A DNA stretch of 64,000 bases from Gordonibacter sp034932485 (GCA_034932485.1 JAYFOQ010000010.1:74635-138634); one strand, 5' to 3'; positions 8,160 through 17,950 are shown, counted from the first letter of the stretch. The notes: generated by a model from the sequence alone, not told the origin. Numbers and translations: made by a program.

Positions 8160-9101
8160 CTAATTAGCTGAATACGTCCCAAAACCAGGAGGAAATTCGC
8201 CATCGTCGTCAAGATCGTAATCGTCTTCCTCCTCGGAGGAATAGGCCTGCTCCGCCCGCGTCCAGTCCAAACCGTTTTCAGCGCAAGCAGCTTCTTCGCC
8301 ATACACCAAAGCCAACGCAGAAGGGGCCTTATCCGCACCACCAATCACGGCCAGCAACTCCAACAAGTGCAGACACGCCTCGGCTTGCGGAAGAATAAGA
8401 TCGACATCGTCAGCAGCCATAAGAGCAGCGGACAATTCAGCCATCAACATCTCAACGGTGTAGGTGCCACTAAAACGACCTTCGTTCACCGCAGCAAGCA
8501 CCTGTTCGGCTTCGGGTGTCATTGCACCCGCACGACCAAATTTCATATCGAGAGACGAAGACGATCGCTGCACGGCTCGATACAGCGCGTCTGCCTCCAC
8601 CGCAGCCATAATCTGAGCGGAAGCCTGCAACGTATAAGCTGCGCGCGCCATTTGAGCCGACCCCGCCGCACCCGTACACTGTATAGCACCCACCAGCAGC
8701 TCTAACAGCGATCGCGCCGCTTCGACCGCCTTTTCTTCTCCCGCAACGAGACACATGAGATTATCGCGATTGGCAAACGCATCAGGCACCGTCACATCGG
8801 CAACCACCAACGGTGCCTCAACGGCAATCTGATCGCTTACCACAGCAATAGCATTCAATTCACGTGCAAAGCTTGGTGTTGCCGCAGACAAGTCAACAAG
8901 TACCGTACCTGGACGCGCACCTTGCACAATACCCTCTTCGTCGAAGTAAGCATCCTCTAGTGCGGTCTGTGACGCGCAGTATGTAATCACGGTCGACGCG
9001 CATGCCACACTATCGGTGAGCATATAGCCCGCCTCAGCAAGCCGCGCTCTCACCATCGCCCCGACAGTCTCGTTCCCGATATATGCGTACTGCTTATCCA
9101 T
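8160..9101 (-). CDS. Degenerate beta-hydroxyacid dehydrogenase-like protein
   Basis: A 313-residue protein with the two-domain plan of 3-hydroxyisobutyrate/6-phosphogluconate dehydrogenases: an N-terminal Rossmann region, VLVDLSAATPSFARE (the substrate-loop motif), and a helical C-terminal domain. Two key features are altered. The dinucleotide motif reads IGNETVG, with Glu where the second Gly should be. The GxGxxxK..N helix reads GSAQMARAAYTL, with Arg at the catalytic Lys position and Tyr at the Asn. The last 35 residues are very acidic (EEEDDYDLDDDGEF). It may be a pseudoenzyme. The ATG at 9101 is preceded by AAAGGGG; a longer frame starts at 9122. Confidence 0.7.
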   Translation of the reverse strand: MDKQYAYIGNETVGAMVRARLAEAGYMLTDSVACASTVITYCASQTALEDAYFDEEGIVQGARPGTVLVDLSAATPSFARELNAIAVVSDQIAVEAPLVVADVTVPDAFANRDNLMCLVAGEEKAVEAARSLLELLVGAIQCTGAAGSAQMARAAYTLQASAQIMAAVEADALYRAVQRSSSSLDMKFGRAGAMTPEAEQVLAAVNEGRFSGTYTVEMLMAELSAALMAADDVDLILPQAEACLHLLELLAVIGGADKAPSALALVYGEEAACAENGLDWTRAEQAYSSEEEDDYDLDDDGEFPPGFGTYSAN

Positions 9102-9164
9102 GCAAGCCCCTTTCCCGGACATACGTCACTTCCCTAGAAGACAATAACACGCCTTACGCAGCAC

Positions 9165-10091
9165 CTAAGACTGTCTCACCTTACGCGCAATACGATCGGC
9201 CACAGAAAGCTCTTCTCGCTTATCTCCACCCCAAAACACCATCGCTATCATGCCGGGGCCAACGTGAGATCCAATAACTGGCCCGACACTAGTTTCCAAA
9301 AACAAGATGCTGTCATCAATCTTGGAAAGTGTCTCTTTTAGACGCTCTGCATCTTTGGGGCAATCAGCATTCGCAATGACAACGCACTGGCCAGGCCCAT
9401 TATCGGCTGCGCGTTTCTGGTAATAGTCGGCTAGCTGCTTAAGCCCCTTCTTGCGTCCGCGCGCCACACCTGCCAAAGACAGCTTGCCATCCTGACCAAT
9501 TACCAACATGGGCTTCACATCAAGTTTCGAACCCGCAAAGGCAACCGATGCAGGAATACGACCTCCACGACGGAGTGATTCGAGATCTTCAACCATAAAT
9601 TGAGCATCGACGAAGTTACGCGCCTCTTGGGCCCAGTCGGCCATTTCGCGCGCCGAAAGCCCCTTGTCGCGCTGACGCAACGCCTCATACACCAATAAGC
9701 CTTCAGCAATTGAAGCGAGACGAGTGTCAACCAAGTAGAGTTCAGCGTCTGGATGCTCAGCCATCACCTGCTCATGCACGAGCGTGGCCGTATCGTAGCT
9801 GCCCGACAATCCACTCGAAAAACTCAGGTATACCGTAGGCACACCACTCTCAATAGCGCGCTCGAAGGCATCTCGAAACACCGGCACCGGAACTTGTGCC
9901 GTGGTCGGCTCTTCGCCATCACGCATTGCCTGATAAAAATCATGTGCCGATCGAGTACGATACAGATTGTCGGCGTGTTCTCCGTCACTTTCGATATAGG
10001 AGAACTCAATTAGTTCGACACCATCGCGGTCAACCACCTCGAAAGGTAGATCGCAACACGAATCAATAATAAGATTACAAGCATGCGACAT
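9165..10091 (-). CDS. DegV family protein (fatty-acid binding)
   Basis: A 308-residue DegV/FakB-type protein. The opening LIIDSCCDLP, FSSGLSGSYDTA (lipid carboxylate-binding Ser region) and the C-terminal SHVGPGMIAM are characteristic. Family members hold a fatty acid for phosphorylation by FakA; no fakA is in the window. It is adjacent to a second, divergent DegV protein on the same strand, and Gram-positive genomes often carry several FakB types with different chain preferences. Confidence 0.88.
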   Translation of the reverse strand: MSHACNLIIDSCCDLPFEVVDRDGVELIEFSYIESDGEHADNLYRTRSAHDFYQAMRDGEEPTTAQVPVPVFRDAFERAIESGVPTVYLSFSSGLSGSYDTATLVHEQVMAEHPDAELYLVDTRLASIAEGLLVYEALRQRDKGLSAREMADWAQEARNFVDAQFMVEDLESLRRGGRIPASVAFAGSKLDVKPMLVIGQDGKLSLAGVARGRKKGLKQLADYYQKRAADNGPGQCVVIANADCPKDAERLKETLSKIDDSILFLETSVGPVIGSHVGPGMIAMVFWGGDKREELSVADRIARKVRQS

Positions 10092-10264
10092 AGCGCGTCA
10101 AACTCCTTCAGGGTTTTGGTTTGCTTCGGTTGAAGCATTCTCTTGCACAGGTGAACATGCAGAAATAGTTTTTTCGATCACGCAGGGCATAAAATCTCCG
10201 CCTTGATTCAATCGACAAACAGTCGTCAAAGAACGCACCGGCGTGACGACACCACCTAACGTAT

Positions 10265-11167
10265 TCACGAAATACATAAGCGCGACTGCACTGGCCCGGT
10301 AAGCTTACCAGCCAGAACCTGCATACACTCATACGCAACCCCAATAGCCGGCCCAACATGCAAGCCAATAACGGGGCTAACGGGCAGCACTTGCACACTA
10401 CGACCCAACAGAGGCTCCACAACCTCATGTGCCCACTGTACAGCCGGCGTTTTATCGCCTATATAGTGCACCACAACGTTTTTCAGTCCGCGCTGCTCTA
10501 TATCCTCCCTAAACTCTTGCACAATGCGATCGAGGGCCTTCTTACTCGTACGAACTTTAGCGAGTGTTGTAGCTTCGCCATCGGTTACGGTTAAAACCGG
10601 AGAGAGCTGCAGTAGGTTACCAAGAAGCGCCGCAGCATTACCAATGCGACCACCTTTCTGCAGAAACGTCAACGACTCGGGAGTGAACAGAAAACGCGTC
10701 GACTCAATACCGCGTAAAACGGATTCGGCGCACTCTCTAAGACTTTTGCCTTCGTCGCGTGCAGCAACCGCATCGAACACCGGCCACGCCTCATCATAGC
10801 CACATGAAGTTGAGTCAACCAATGCATAGGAAAACTCAATATTACGCGCTTTCACTGCGCGCGCGGCGCGTACAGCACCCTCGTAGGCACCCGAAAGCCC
10901 CGAAGAAATAAAAACGCCAAGCACTTCATCGCCCGCCTGAGCGGCATCTTCAAATATCTTTTCCAGCACCAGCTGTGACGGCTGACTCGATGTGGGAATA
11001 TCGTCAATCATGTCATAGATGTCAGCATAAAAAGCATCTAAGTCCATCTCTGCATCGGCAAGCTCAACTCCCTTACGGTTGACGTAGAGCGTGACGATAT
11101 CGATACCGGCCTTCCGCGCATCCTCGGCAGGGATAGAAGCGACCGAATCGGTAATTATCCTAATCAT
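10265..11167 (-). CDS. DegV family protein (second copy)
   Basis: A 300-residue DegV/FakB-type protein starting MIRIITDSVASIP, with ISSGLSGAYEGA as the lipid-head region and GLHVGPAIGVAYE at the C terminus. The ATG at 11167 is preceded by AAGGAAAGG; the frame could begin further upstream at 11206, but that N terminus is unlike the family. It is transcribed towards the other degV gene with a 173-bp gap in which I see no gene. The two proteins share the fold but are clearly divergent, so this is not a recent duplication. Confidence 0.88.
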   Translation of the reverse strand: MIRIITDSVASIPAEDARKAGIDIVTLYVNRKGVELADAEMDLDAFYADIYDMIDDIPTSSQPSQLVLEKIFEDAAQAGDEVLGVFISSGLSGAYEGAVRAARAVKARNIEFSYALVDSTSCGYDEAWPVFDAVAARDEGKSLRECAESVLRGIESTRFLFTPESLTFLQKGGRIGNAAALLGNLLQLSPVLTVTDGEATTLAKVRTSKKALDRIVQEFREDIEQRGLKNVVVHYIGDKTPAVQWAHEVVEPLLGRSVQVLPVSPVIGLHVGPAIGVAYECMQVLAGKLTGPVQSRLCIS

Positions 11168-11252
11168 GGCACCTTTCCTTAGTTTACCGCGTGTGTCACC
11201 TCGCATGCTTTAGTCTCAGTGCGCAGTACGAGCTTTACTAACTGCTTTTACA

Positions 11253-12707
11253 CTACGCAATGCCAAGCATGCGGGCAACCAATTCGCGACGACGCTCAAA
11301 AAGACTATATTCAAGACCTACCGGATAGGTATGAGGGTTCAACATGCGCTTCTGGCTCTCATCGAGGGTTCCCAGCTGCTGTTTCGTCCGTTCACGTGCC
11401 GCCATAGCGTCGCGCAGTTCGGAAGGTAACACACTACGGCCTTCACGCGCTAGGGGATGCAATAAAGTAATAGATCGCTTACCCGCCAGATTCTTACGCC
11501 TCAACTCGTCAGCTGGATCCACGATAGCATCCCGAAAATCCACACCAGTATGTATATCAAACACCATATCACCAGCAATATGCCCATCCTCATGATAATA
11601 GCGTCGAACGTCCAAAACACCTGGCGTCGTAAGTTTGGCGGACGTTGCAGAGATTTTTAGTCGGTCGCTCCACATCTCATCACCCGGCTCACGCGTAGCT
11701 GAAAGTTTATATACTCCACCAAGCGTTGGCTGATCATAGGCGCAAGCAAGTTTTGTACCAACACCCCACGACATCACCGATGCACCTTCATCACGAATGG
11801 ACTGAATAGTAAACTCATCGAGATCATTCGACAGCACAATACCGCAATCTGTAAGACCAGCTTCATCAAGCATAGCGCGCGCCATCTTCGCCAACCAGGC
11901 CAAATCGCCCGAGTCGATACGAATGCCCGACAAGCGTTCTCCGCGCTCACGCATTTCTAGCCCTACCGTAATGGCATTGCGTATACCCTGCTCAACGTCA
12001 TAGGTATCTACCAATAGCACGCAGTTCTTCGGGAATGCCTCAGCGTAGGCACGAAATGCGGAAAGTTCGTCAGGAAACGACATAACCCACGAGTGCGCAT
12101 GCGTTCCCGATACAGGAAGGCCAAACATCTTACCTGCCAGCACATTAGAGGTCGATGAGCAACCCCCAACAATAGCCGCACGGCTGGCCCAAAGACCACC
12201 GGCTGCTCCCTGAGCACGACGTAGCCCAAACTCCGCAACAGGAGCCTCGGCCGCCAAGCATACACGTGCCGCCTTGGTGGCGATAAGCGTCTCGAAGTTA
12301 ACACAGTTCAGAAGAGCTGTCTCGAGAAGCTGACAATCCATAATAGAACCCACCACCCGCACCAAGGGTTCGTTCGGAAACACGATAGCACCCTCGGCTA
12401 CCGCATCAATATCCACCGTTAGCCTAAAGTCTGCCAGATAGTCCAGAAACTCCCGTTTAAACAGCTTCCCGCCACCAGGAGCGTCAAGTGAGGCCAGGTA
12501 GTCGCAATCATCCTGCGAGAATACCAACGAATCCACAATCTCGCCAAGTTGCGCCATTCCACATGCTACAGCAAACCCACCTTTAAACGGGTAGTCACGA
12601 AAATACATGTGAAAGCACGCCTGTGTAGCGGTCTTGCCGCTCTCCCAATATCCCTGAGCCATCGTCAGCTGGTACAGATCAGTAAGCAACGCGTAATCCA
12701 GTTTCAA
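11253..12707 (-). CDS. pncB: Nicotinate phosphoribosyltransferase
   Basis: A 484-residue enzyme of NAD salvage that joins nicotinate to PRPP. The N-terminal LLTDLYQLTMAQGYW, FKGGFAVACGM, EFGLRRAQG and GIRIDSGDLAWLAK match the bacterial nicotinate phosphoribosyltransferase family. I place the start at the TTG at 12707, because AAGGAG lies six bases upstream and MKLDYALLTDLYQ then aligns with family N termini; ATG codons at 12734 and 12755 would add residues without a good ribosome site. It stands alone on the minus strand between degV and ricT. Confidence 0.88.
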   Translation of the reverse strand: MKLDYALLTDLYQLTMAQGYWESGKTATQACFHMYFRDYPFKGGFAVACGMAQLGEIVDSLVFSQDDCDYLASLDAPGGGKLFKREFLDYLADFRLTVDIDAVAEGAIVFPNEPLVRVVGSIMDCQLLETALLNCVNFETLIATKAARVCLAAEAPVAEFGLRRAQGAAGGLWASRAAIVGGCSSTSNVLAGKMFGLPVSGTHAHSWVMSFPDELSAFRAYAEAFPKNCVLLVDTYDVEQGIRNAITVGLEMRERGERLSGIRIDSGDLAWLAKMARAMLDEAGLTDCGIVLSNDLDEFTIQSIRDEGASVMSWGVGTKLACAYDQPTLGGVYKLSATREPGDEMWSDRLKISATSAKLTTPGVLDVRRYYHEDGHIAGDMVFDIHTGVDFRDAIVDPADELRRKNLAGKRSITLLHPLAREGRSVLPSELRDAMAARERTKQQLGTLDESQKRMLNPHTYPVGLEYSLFERRRELVARMLGIA

Positions 12708-12810
12708 AGTACTCTCCTTTTCAAACAGGTGCATCGCGTGGCGCCTTCCATACAAAAGAGCATCCGTTGTTTATGTTCCTTAGGATAGCCTCAGCTCAGT
12801 ACTCAATCAC

Positions 12811-14373
12811 CTAGGACCCACTACTTCCTTCAACCTCCGACGATCCACCACTTCGATGGCTACGACGACGCCGACGACGGGTGCCTTCACCTCCCGCAGC
12901 GGGAGTGCTACCTCCCTGAAGTGCATTACCGCTTTGCTGGCGCAAGCCAGACGACTTTTGCCCAGGACGCGGTCCTCCCTTAACAGCAGCCGAGCCACCC
13001 TGTCCCTTAGCGCCTCCACGACGACCCTGACCGCCCTGCCCTGGGGCATTGCCGCCTTGAGTGTTGCTATTCTGACCCTTACTAGGCGACCCTTGCCCTT
13101 TACTAACTGGCCCTTGATTGCCCTGCTTCTTTTGGCCTTGACGCTTCTGAGCTCCTTGAGCATTCGAGCTGCCGCCCTGTCGCGGCTTGCGCTTTGTATC
13201 CTTTTCCTCGCTAACGACCTGCTGAGCAGAACCATCTGCAGCAACTTTCGTTGAGCGACGACGGCGCGGCTTGCGCGATTCCGGTGCGGAGCCTCCCCCG
13301 TTACCGCTGTCGTTACGATTGCCCGCATTGCCGCCATTCCCCTTACCCGGTCCATTCGCCGGGGCTCCCCTATCAGAGCCCCCACGGCTCTTTGAGCCAT
13401 TTTTGCTGTTAGGACCGGTGCGCCTCACGCTTGCAGGATCGGCCAACTTATCCTGGCTGGTAAATTGCGAAGTTAAAAACGTCGCTTCACCTGCAACGCC
13501 CATGGCGGCTTGAGTTGTTGCATCTTCCCACGCCTCAGCGCCCACGCGGTTGGGGCGTACACCTTCCTGCGCTGGATCGAAGTCGGCCAAGGGAACCTTT
13601 ACGGGCTTCTCACCATCCAGCTTGAGTGTTACCACTTCACGCGGCACATCTAAATCGATAACCTTCGCCATTCCCAGAGGAGTCTCCACCTGGGCATTCT
13701 GCTTAGGAGCGCGGCTCTTGAAATCTTTATAAGCATCGAATTCATAGCGCAAACAGCACATAAGACGACCGCATACACCCGATATTTTCTGCGGGTTCAA
13801 CGACAAATCTTGCTCTTTCGCCATACGAATTGATACAGGACAAAACTCGCCACCCAAGCGCTTACAGCACAACTCTTGACCACAGTGTCCCAGACCGCCC
13901 ACCATACGAGCCTCGTCACGCACTCCAATCTGACGCATGTCAATACGCACATGAAACTGAGCCGCCAACTTACGCACCAAATCTCGAAAGTCAACACGCT
14001 CTTCTGCCTCGAAATAAAAAACCGCTTTATCGCCGTCTAAAAGAAATTCCACCGATACGGGATGCATATCTTCGTTGGCTTCAGCTGCCATTTCCTTGAA
14101 TATAGGAAGTGCTTCTGAACTCTTTCGCTCCATCTCTTCTGCGCGAATCTCGTCCTCTTCGGTTGCCAGCCGCACCACAGGTTTGAGGGGTGTTTTTAAT
14201 TTCTTTACCTGAGCTTCGTCGGCCTCAAACACATCTTCGGCCATACGACCGAACTCTGTTCCACGCGCCGTGGATACCACAACCGGGTCTTCTTTGCGCA
14301 AATCAAGATCGCCCGGATCGAACCAGAGCGTACGCGGATTATAAGCCAGCCTCACAGGGGCTATCCGAACCAT
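12811..14373 (-). CDS. ricT: PSP1/RicT-type protein with long low-complexity tail
   Basis: A 520-residue protein. Residues 1 to about 280 form the PSP1 domain, with the RicT (YaaT) cysteines in GHCGQELCCKRLGGEFC and SGVCGRLMCCLRYE. In Bacillus, RicT joins RicA and RicF in an Fe-S complex that affects mRNA maturation. The other 240 residues are Gly/Asn/Gln/Ser-rich with RKPRRRRS and RRRRRRSHRSGG basic patches, so they are probably disordered and nucleic-acid binding; ordinary RicT proteins are about 275 residues. It lies 18 bp after holB in a tmk-holB-ricT run, a conserved neighbourhood in Gram-positives. Confidence 0.87.
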   Translation of the reverse strand: MVRIAPVRLAYNPRTLWFDPGDLDLRKEDPVVVSTARGTEFGRMAEDVFEADEAQVKKLKTPLKPVVRLATEEDEIRAEEMERKSSEALPIFKEMAAEANEDMHPVSVEFLLDGDKAVFYFEAEERVDFRDLVRKLAAQFHVRIDMRQIGVRDEARMVGGLGHCGQELCCKRLGGEFCPVSIRMAKEQDLSLNPQKISGVCGRLMCCLRYEFDAYKDFKSRAPKQNAQVETPLGMAKVIDLDVPREVVTLKLDGEKPVKVPLADFDPAQEGVRPNRVGAEAWEDATTQAAMGVAGEATFLTSQFTSQDKLADPASVRRTGPNSKNGSKSRGGSDRGAPANGPGKGNGGNAGNRNDSGNGGGSAPESRKPRRRRSTKVAADGSAQQVVSEEKDTKRKPRQGGSSNAQGAQKRQGQKKQGNQGPVSKGQGSPSKGQNSNTQGGNAPGQGGQGRRGGAKGQGGSAAVKGGPRPGQKSSGLRQQSGNALQGGSTPAAGGEGTRRRRRRSHRSGGSSEVEGSSGS

Positions 14374-14390
14374 ACCGAACCTCTCTATCG

Positions 14391-15572
14391 TTAGTGCTGC
14401 GGCATACGAGAGTTTTGAACTCCCGCCGAACCGTACAGCGAATATTTTACCTCGAACAGTAGTGCGTCAACGCATGTTTCCGGAGATACATTATACGAAA
14501 TAGCTACATCACAGCGACGCACAGCAGCAAGCGCGGCAGCAGCGTGGGCTTCGTCGGTTGCTTGTGCCGCGTCTTCGATAGATGCACGGGCATCCACATT
14601 AATCACCAACTCGGGCGCCTCTGCGCATACCGTTAACACATCACGCAACCACGAACGAATAATAGCCGTCAACTGGCGCAGCGCTTCGAAGGTCTTGGCA
14701 GTAAGTGTACGTTTGTTGCGCGCCTCGATTTGACGGATGGCCGACTTTGCCAGGAAGTCGGCATTTTCAGCCAGTTCCTCCTCCTGCGCTGCACGCACCA
14801 CATCCAATGGGGCCTTCGCTTGCACCACCAGGTCGCTCGCTAATCCAACAATATCCCAATCGTCAGCATTGCGCAGCAACGCCAACGCCTCAAGCACACG
14901 CGCACGAAATGCGAGACGCTCATTTGACCGCAAAAACTCAATACCTCGCGTAATAGAGCCATCACACGATTCGATAGCAATACGCCCCAGCTCAAGCGAT
15001 GCGCCCGTATTCTGCGCTAAGATACCCGCCGCTTCACTGGCTGGGATATGACGGAATGGCACCACCTGACAGCGCGACAAAATAGTGGGCAATACACTCT
15101 CGCGCGTACGACCCAGCAATATCAGCACCACGTCAGCTGGCGGCTCCTCGAGCGTTTTAAGAAAAGCATTGGCCGCCTGAACACCCAGAAGGTCTACGCG
15201 ATCAAGAATGTATACCTTCTTGTCGCCCTGGATGGGTGCAAGAGTTGTGTCAGCCATAATACCGCGTATCTGCTCTACCAAGTAACCGCCCGCACCCTCC
15301 GGAGCAAAATAACGCACATCAGGATGCTTCTTGCGCTTTACGCGACGACAAATATCACACGCACCACACTCTCCGCCACGCGGACCATGCGGCCCCTTGG
15401 GGCACAGCAGTGCCTGAGCCAACGCATAAGCAGCTGCCGTCTTGTTTGACCCAGCAGGACCCGTGAAAAGATAGGCATGCGTCACTCGTTCAGCTTTCAC
15501 GCTTGCGCGCAGAAAATCGCGCACCTGGGGTTGACCAAGGATATTCTCAAAGGCGTCGACCGTCACGTTCAC
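14391..15572 (-). CDS. holB: DNA polymerase III delta' subunit
   Basis: A 393-residue clamp-loader subunit. The AAA+ core shows GPAGSNKT at residues 38-45 (a P-loop variant that keeps Lys-Thr but has Ser-Asn in place of Gly), a zinc module with CGACDICRR and an upstream LLCPKG, KVYILDRVDLL (Walker B region), LKTLEEPP and the LSRCQ sensor/arginine-finger motif. It partners HolA and DnaX to load the sliding clamp. Its ATG overlaps the tmk stop by 4 bp, so the two are translationally coupled. Confidence 0.9.
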   Translation of the reverse strand: MNVTVDAFENILGQPQVRDFLRASVKAERVTHAYLFTGPAGSNKTAAAYALAQALLCPKGPHGPRGGECGACDICRRVKRKKHPDVRYFAPEGAGGYLVEQIRGIMADTTLAPIQGDKKVYILDRVDLLGVQAANAFLKTLEEPPADVVLILLGRTRESVLPTILSRCQVVPFRHIPASEAAGILAQNTGASLELGRIAIESCDGSITRGIEFLRSNERLAFRARVLEALALLRNADDWDIVGLASDLVVQAKAPLDVVRAAQEEELAENADFLAKSAIRQIEARNKRTLTAKTFEALRQLTAIIRSWLRDVLTVCAEAPELVINVDARASIEDAAQATDEAHAAAALAAVRRCDVAISYNVSPETCVDALLFEVKYSLYGSAGVQNSRMPQH

Positions 15573-16390
15573 GCCTTCCGATTTTTTTCGCTCGCAGTAC
15601 GCGAAGAAGCGGACGATCTAGAGCTACCCTGCTTGCTGGCACTGCCAGAGCGACCACCGTTGCTCGAACACCCGGCATGCCGCCCGTTCAATACGGCGAA
15701 GTATTCGTCGTCACCCATCACGTCTTCCATCCACGGGAAGAGATCAACCAATGCAGCAAATATCGCTTTTGCCGTATCCGACTTCTTTGAAGCCGACTCT
15801 ACCGTACGAATACGAGCACGGTTTGTGTTCGCGATATCCTGGAACCCCTCATTCACCCGCGTATGAAACTCCTCGCCCGCCCGCTCGAGACGATCGGCAC
15901 CAAAACGATGCGTAGCACGAGCCAAACCGCGTTTGGCTGGACCGCCCGTTGCCAAAAGAATAGTGCGATCGGGAACAGTGCCTTGACAGACAAATGCGTT
16001 CACCCGGTCAACAAGACCACGATCAAGACCACGCCCGTACGACTGATAAGCAACCGTCGAATCGGTAAAACGATCACATAATACCACGGCACCCCGCTCG
16101 AGCGCTGGCTTTATCACCTCAGCCACCAGCTGCGCGCGAGCCGCCTCGTAGATAAGCAGCTCTGCTTCATCAACCATGGTCTCATGAGCGGGGTCTAGCA
16201 CTACAGCACGCAACTGCTCACCCACATCAGTCCCCCCGGGCTCACGCAAGCACACCACTTCGCGGTCATGCTCACGCAGCTTCTGAGAGAGAAAGCGGAT
16301 ATGTGTCGACTTCCCAGCACCCTCGCCGCCCTCAAAGGTGATAAAGATGCCACGCTCAGCACTGGCTTTTTCAGATGTTTCCTGTGTCAC
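15569..16390 (-). CDS. tmk: Thymidylate kinase with Ser-rich C-terminal tail
   Basis: A 273-residue dTMP kinase. FITFEGGEGAGKSTH (P-loop, residues 18-30), LREPGGTDVGEQLR and CDRFTDSTVAYQSYGRGLD are diagnostic. The usual protein is about 205-215 residues. Here the last 50 or so are Ser/Gly/Arg-rich (SSNGGRSGSASKQGSSRSSA), probably disordered. It heads the tmk-holB-ricT run, and ThyX elsewhere in the window supplies its substrate dTMP. Confidence 0.92.
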   Translation of the reverse strand: MTQETSEKASAERGIFITFEGGEGAGKSTHIRFLSQKLREHDREVVCLREPGGTDVGEQLRAVVLDPAHETMVDEAELLIYEAARAQLVAEVIKPALERGAVVLCDRFTDSTVAYQSYGRGLDRGLVDRVNAFVCQGTVPDRTILLATGGPAKRGLARATHRFGADRLERAGEEFHTRVNEGFQDIANTNRARIRTVESASKKSDTAKAIFAALVDLFPWMEDVMGDDEYFAVLNGRHAGCSSNGGRSGSASKQGSSRSSASSRTASEKNRKA

Positions 16391-16415
16391 GGGTTTCTCT
16401 TTCCTGCACGTACAC

Positions 16416-16952
16416 TCAAACGAGATCGTACACGTCGGATCCCCGTACGTCGATTCCGACGAACACGGGAAAATCTACTACCTCAATGCGTCGCAGCGCC
16501 TCGGTACCCAATTCATCATAGGCTACCGTCTCCGATGATGCCACGCATTTCGCCAGGTAAGCAGCTGCACCTCCGCAAGCCACGAAATAAACGGAACCTG
16601 TCTCCACGCAAGCATCGCAAACCGCATGCGAACGACGACCTTTGCCTACGGTAGCAACGATTCCAGCCCTCTGTAAATCGGGCGTAGCAAAGTCCATACG
16701 CGAAGCGGTGGTTGGGCCCACCGCACCGAAGGGGCGTCCTGCAGCCGACGGCGTGGGACCTGCATAAAAGATGGTCTGCCCATCTAAACCATACGGCAAC
16801 GACCCCGCTATCTCCAATTCCGCCAACAAGCGAATGTGTCCCGCATCTCGCAGCGTGTACATCACTCCAGAAAGCAAACAAGCCTCACCAGCTTCGAGGT
16901 CTGCAATCTCTTCCCGTGAAAGCGGCAAAGTCAAATGCTTCACGTTACCCAC
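16416..16952 (-). CDS. Class I fumarate hydratase, beta subunit
   Basis: A 178-residue beta subunit of the two-subunit, 4Fe-4S fumarase/tartrate dehydratase family. Landmarks are HLTLPLSREEIADLEAGE, IFYAGPTPSAAGRPFGAVGPTTASRMD and GKGRRSHAVCDA. The likely start is the GTG at 16952, which follows AAGGAG by six bases and overlaps the alpha-subunit stop by 8 bp; the open frame upstream lies inside the alpha gene. Together the subunits interconvert fumarate and malate next to the malate dehydrogenase gene. L-tartrate dehydratase is an alternative that the sequence alone cannot exclude. Confidence 0.88.
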   Translation of the reverse strand: MGNVKHLTLPLSREEIADLEAGEACLLSGVMYTLRDAGHIRLLAELEIAGSLPYGLDGQTIFYAGPTPSAAGRPFGAVGPTTASRMDFATPDLQRAGIVATVGKGRRSHAVCDACVETGSVYFVACGGAAAYLAKCVASSETVAYDELGTEALRRIEVVDFPVFVGIDVRGSDVYDLV

Positions 16953-17850
16953 AGGTATCTCCTTCTGCCGCACCAAGTGGCATAACAGATGCCATGCTGG
17001 CCGCAAGATCGACAGTCGTCCTACGCATGGCAGAACATCCCATATTGATAGCAAGAGGCAGCGCCGCAATATGACAGGGCGCTGTAACCACACGCACCGC
17101 CAACGCCGTCGTGACCCCGCCCAAACCGCCCGGGCCGACTCCCGTAGCATTCACGGCCGCTAGTAGCTGTTCTTCTAAGTCTCGCACATGAGGATCGGTG
17201 GCCGGCTCATCCACCGGACGCATCAGCGCTCGCTTTGCCAAACCGGCAACCTTATCAAACGTCGAGCCAATACCTACACCCACCACCAAAGGAGGACACG
17301 CGTTGGCAGCTTTCTCGCGCACGCAAGCCACCAGCTCCTCAATAATGCCTTCTTTGCCCGCGCCCGGCACCAGCATAACCACACGACTCGCGTTATCCGA
17401 GCCCCCGCCTTTCAGCATAATATGAAGACGCGCCACGCCCGGTTCATCCACCGGATGAACATCACAGAACGCCGGCGTGTTGCATTCCGTATTCGCACGA
17501 TTAAGTACTGCATCACATACAACTGATTTACGCAGGCGCGCCTCATCATATGCACGCGCCACCGCAGCATCAACATCGGCAAAGACATCGCCAACTATCG
17601 CCACATCGGGACCTATTTCAAGGCTCACCCATACGGTTCCGGTATCTTGACAAATGGGTACGCAATCCGCCTTGGCTATTGCCGCATTTTCCACCAATTG
17701 GTCAAGCACGGCACGTCCTCGCGGGTTTGTCTCAACGGCGCGCGCGGCTACAAGGCCCTCGGCTATATCGCGTGGTAATACGCAAGCAAGCTGCGGGATG
17801 GCCGCGTAAACCGCCTGCGCGACCTCTGATTTTGTAATAATAGTTTCCAT
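16945..17850 (-). CDS. Class I fumarate hydratase, alpha subunit
   Basis: A 301-residue catalytic subunit. CQDTGT, NRANTECNTPAF, GGGSDNAS and GVGIGSTFDK mark the 4Fe-4S hydro-lyase alpha domain, with the cluster cysteines among the conserved Cys residues. It probably works in the reductive or oxidative C4 branch with malate dehydrogenase. The stop overlaps the beta-subunit start, implying co-translation. The ribosome site is weak, and the start is placed at METIITKSEVAQA, in line with the family. Confidence 0.88.
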   Translation of the reverse strand: METIITKSEVAQAVYAAIPQLACVLPRDIAEGLVAARAVETNPRGRAVLDQLVENAAIAKADCVPICQDTGTVWVSLEIGPDVAIVGDVFADVDAAVARAYDEARLRKSVVCDAVLNRANTECNTPAFCDVHPVDEPGVARLHIMLKGGGSDNASRVVMLVPGAGKEGIIEELVACVREKAANACPPLVVGVGIGSTFDKVAGLAKRALMRPVDEPATDPHVRDLEEQLLAAVNATGVGPGGLGGVTTALAVRVVTAPCHIAALPLAINMGCSAMRRTTVDLAASMASVMPLGAAEGDTCG

Positions 17851-17913
17851 GAGATGAGATTATAGCGCAAGCACCGTCGCGCCGTTGCAAAATGGAGAAA
17901 GGCCCAGAAGGGA

Positions 17914-17950
17914 ATGCGGGGAGCGGCACGCCGGTCTCGCATCCCCGCAT
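17914..17950 (-). terminator. Hairpin after the nitroreductase gene
   Basis: ATGCGGGGA (17914-17922) pairs with TCCCCGCAT (17942-17950), a 9-bp perfect stem with a 19-nt loop that itself holds a small GC-rich helix. It lies just past the stop of the minus-strand ferredoxin-nitroreductase gene. Confidence 0.55.

Noticed and set aside
16953..17150. Longer N terminus for the fumarase beta subunit
   Set aside because: It would overlap the alpha gene by about 200 bp and is Trp/Arg/Cys-rich; the GTG at 16952 with AAGGAG fits the family start.
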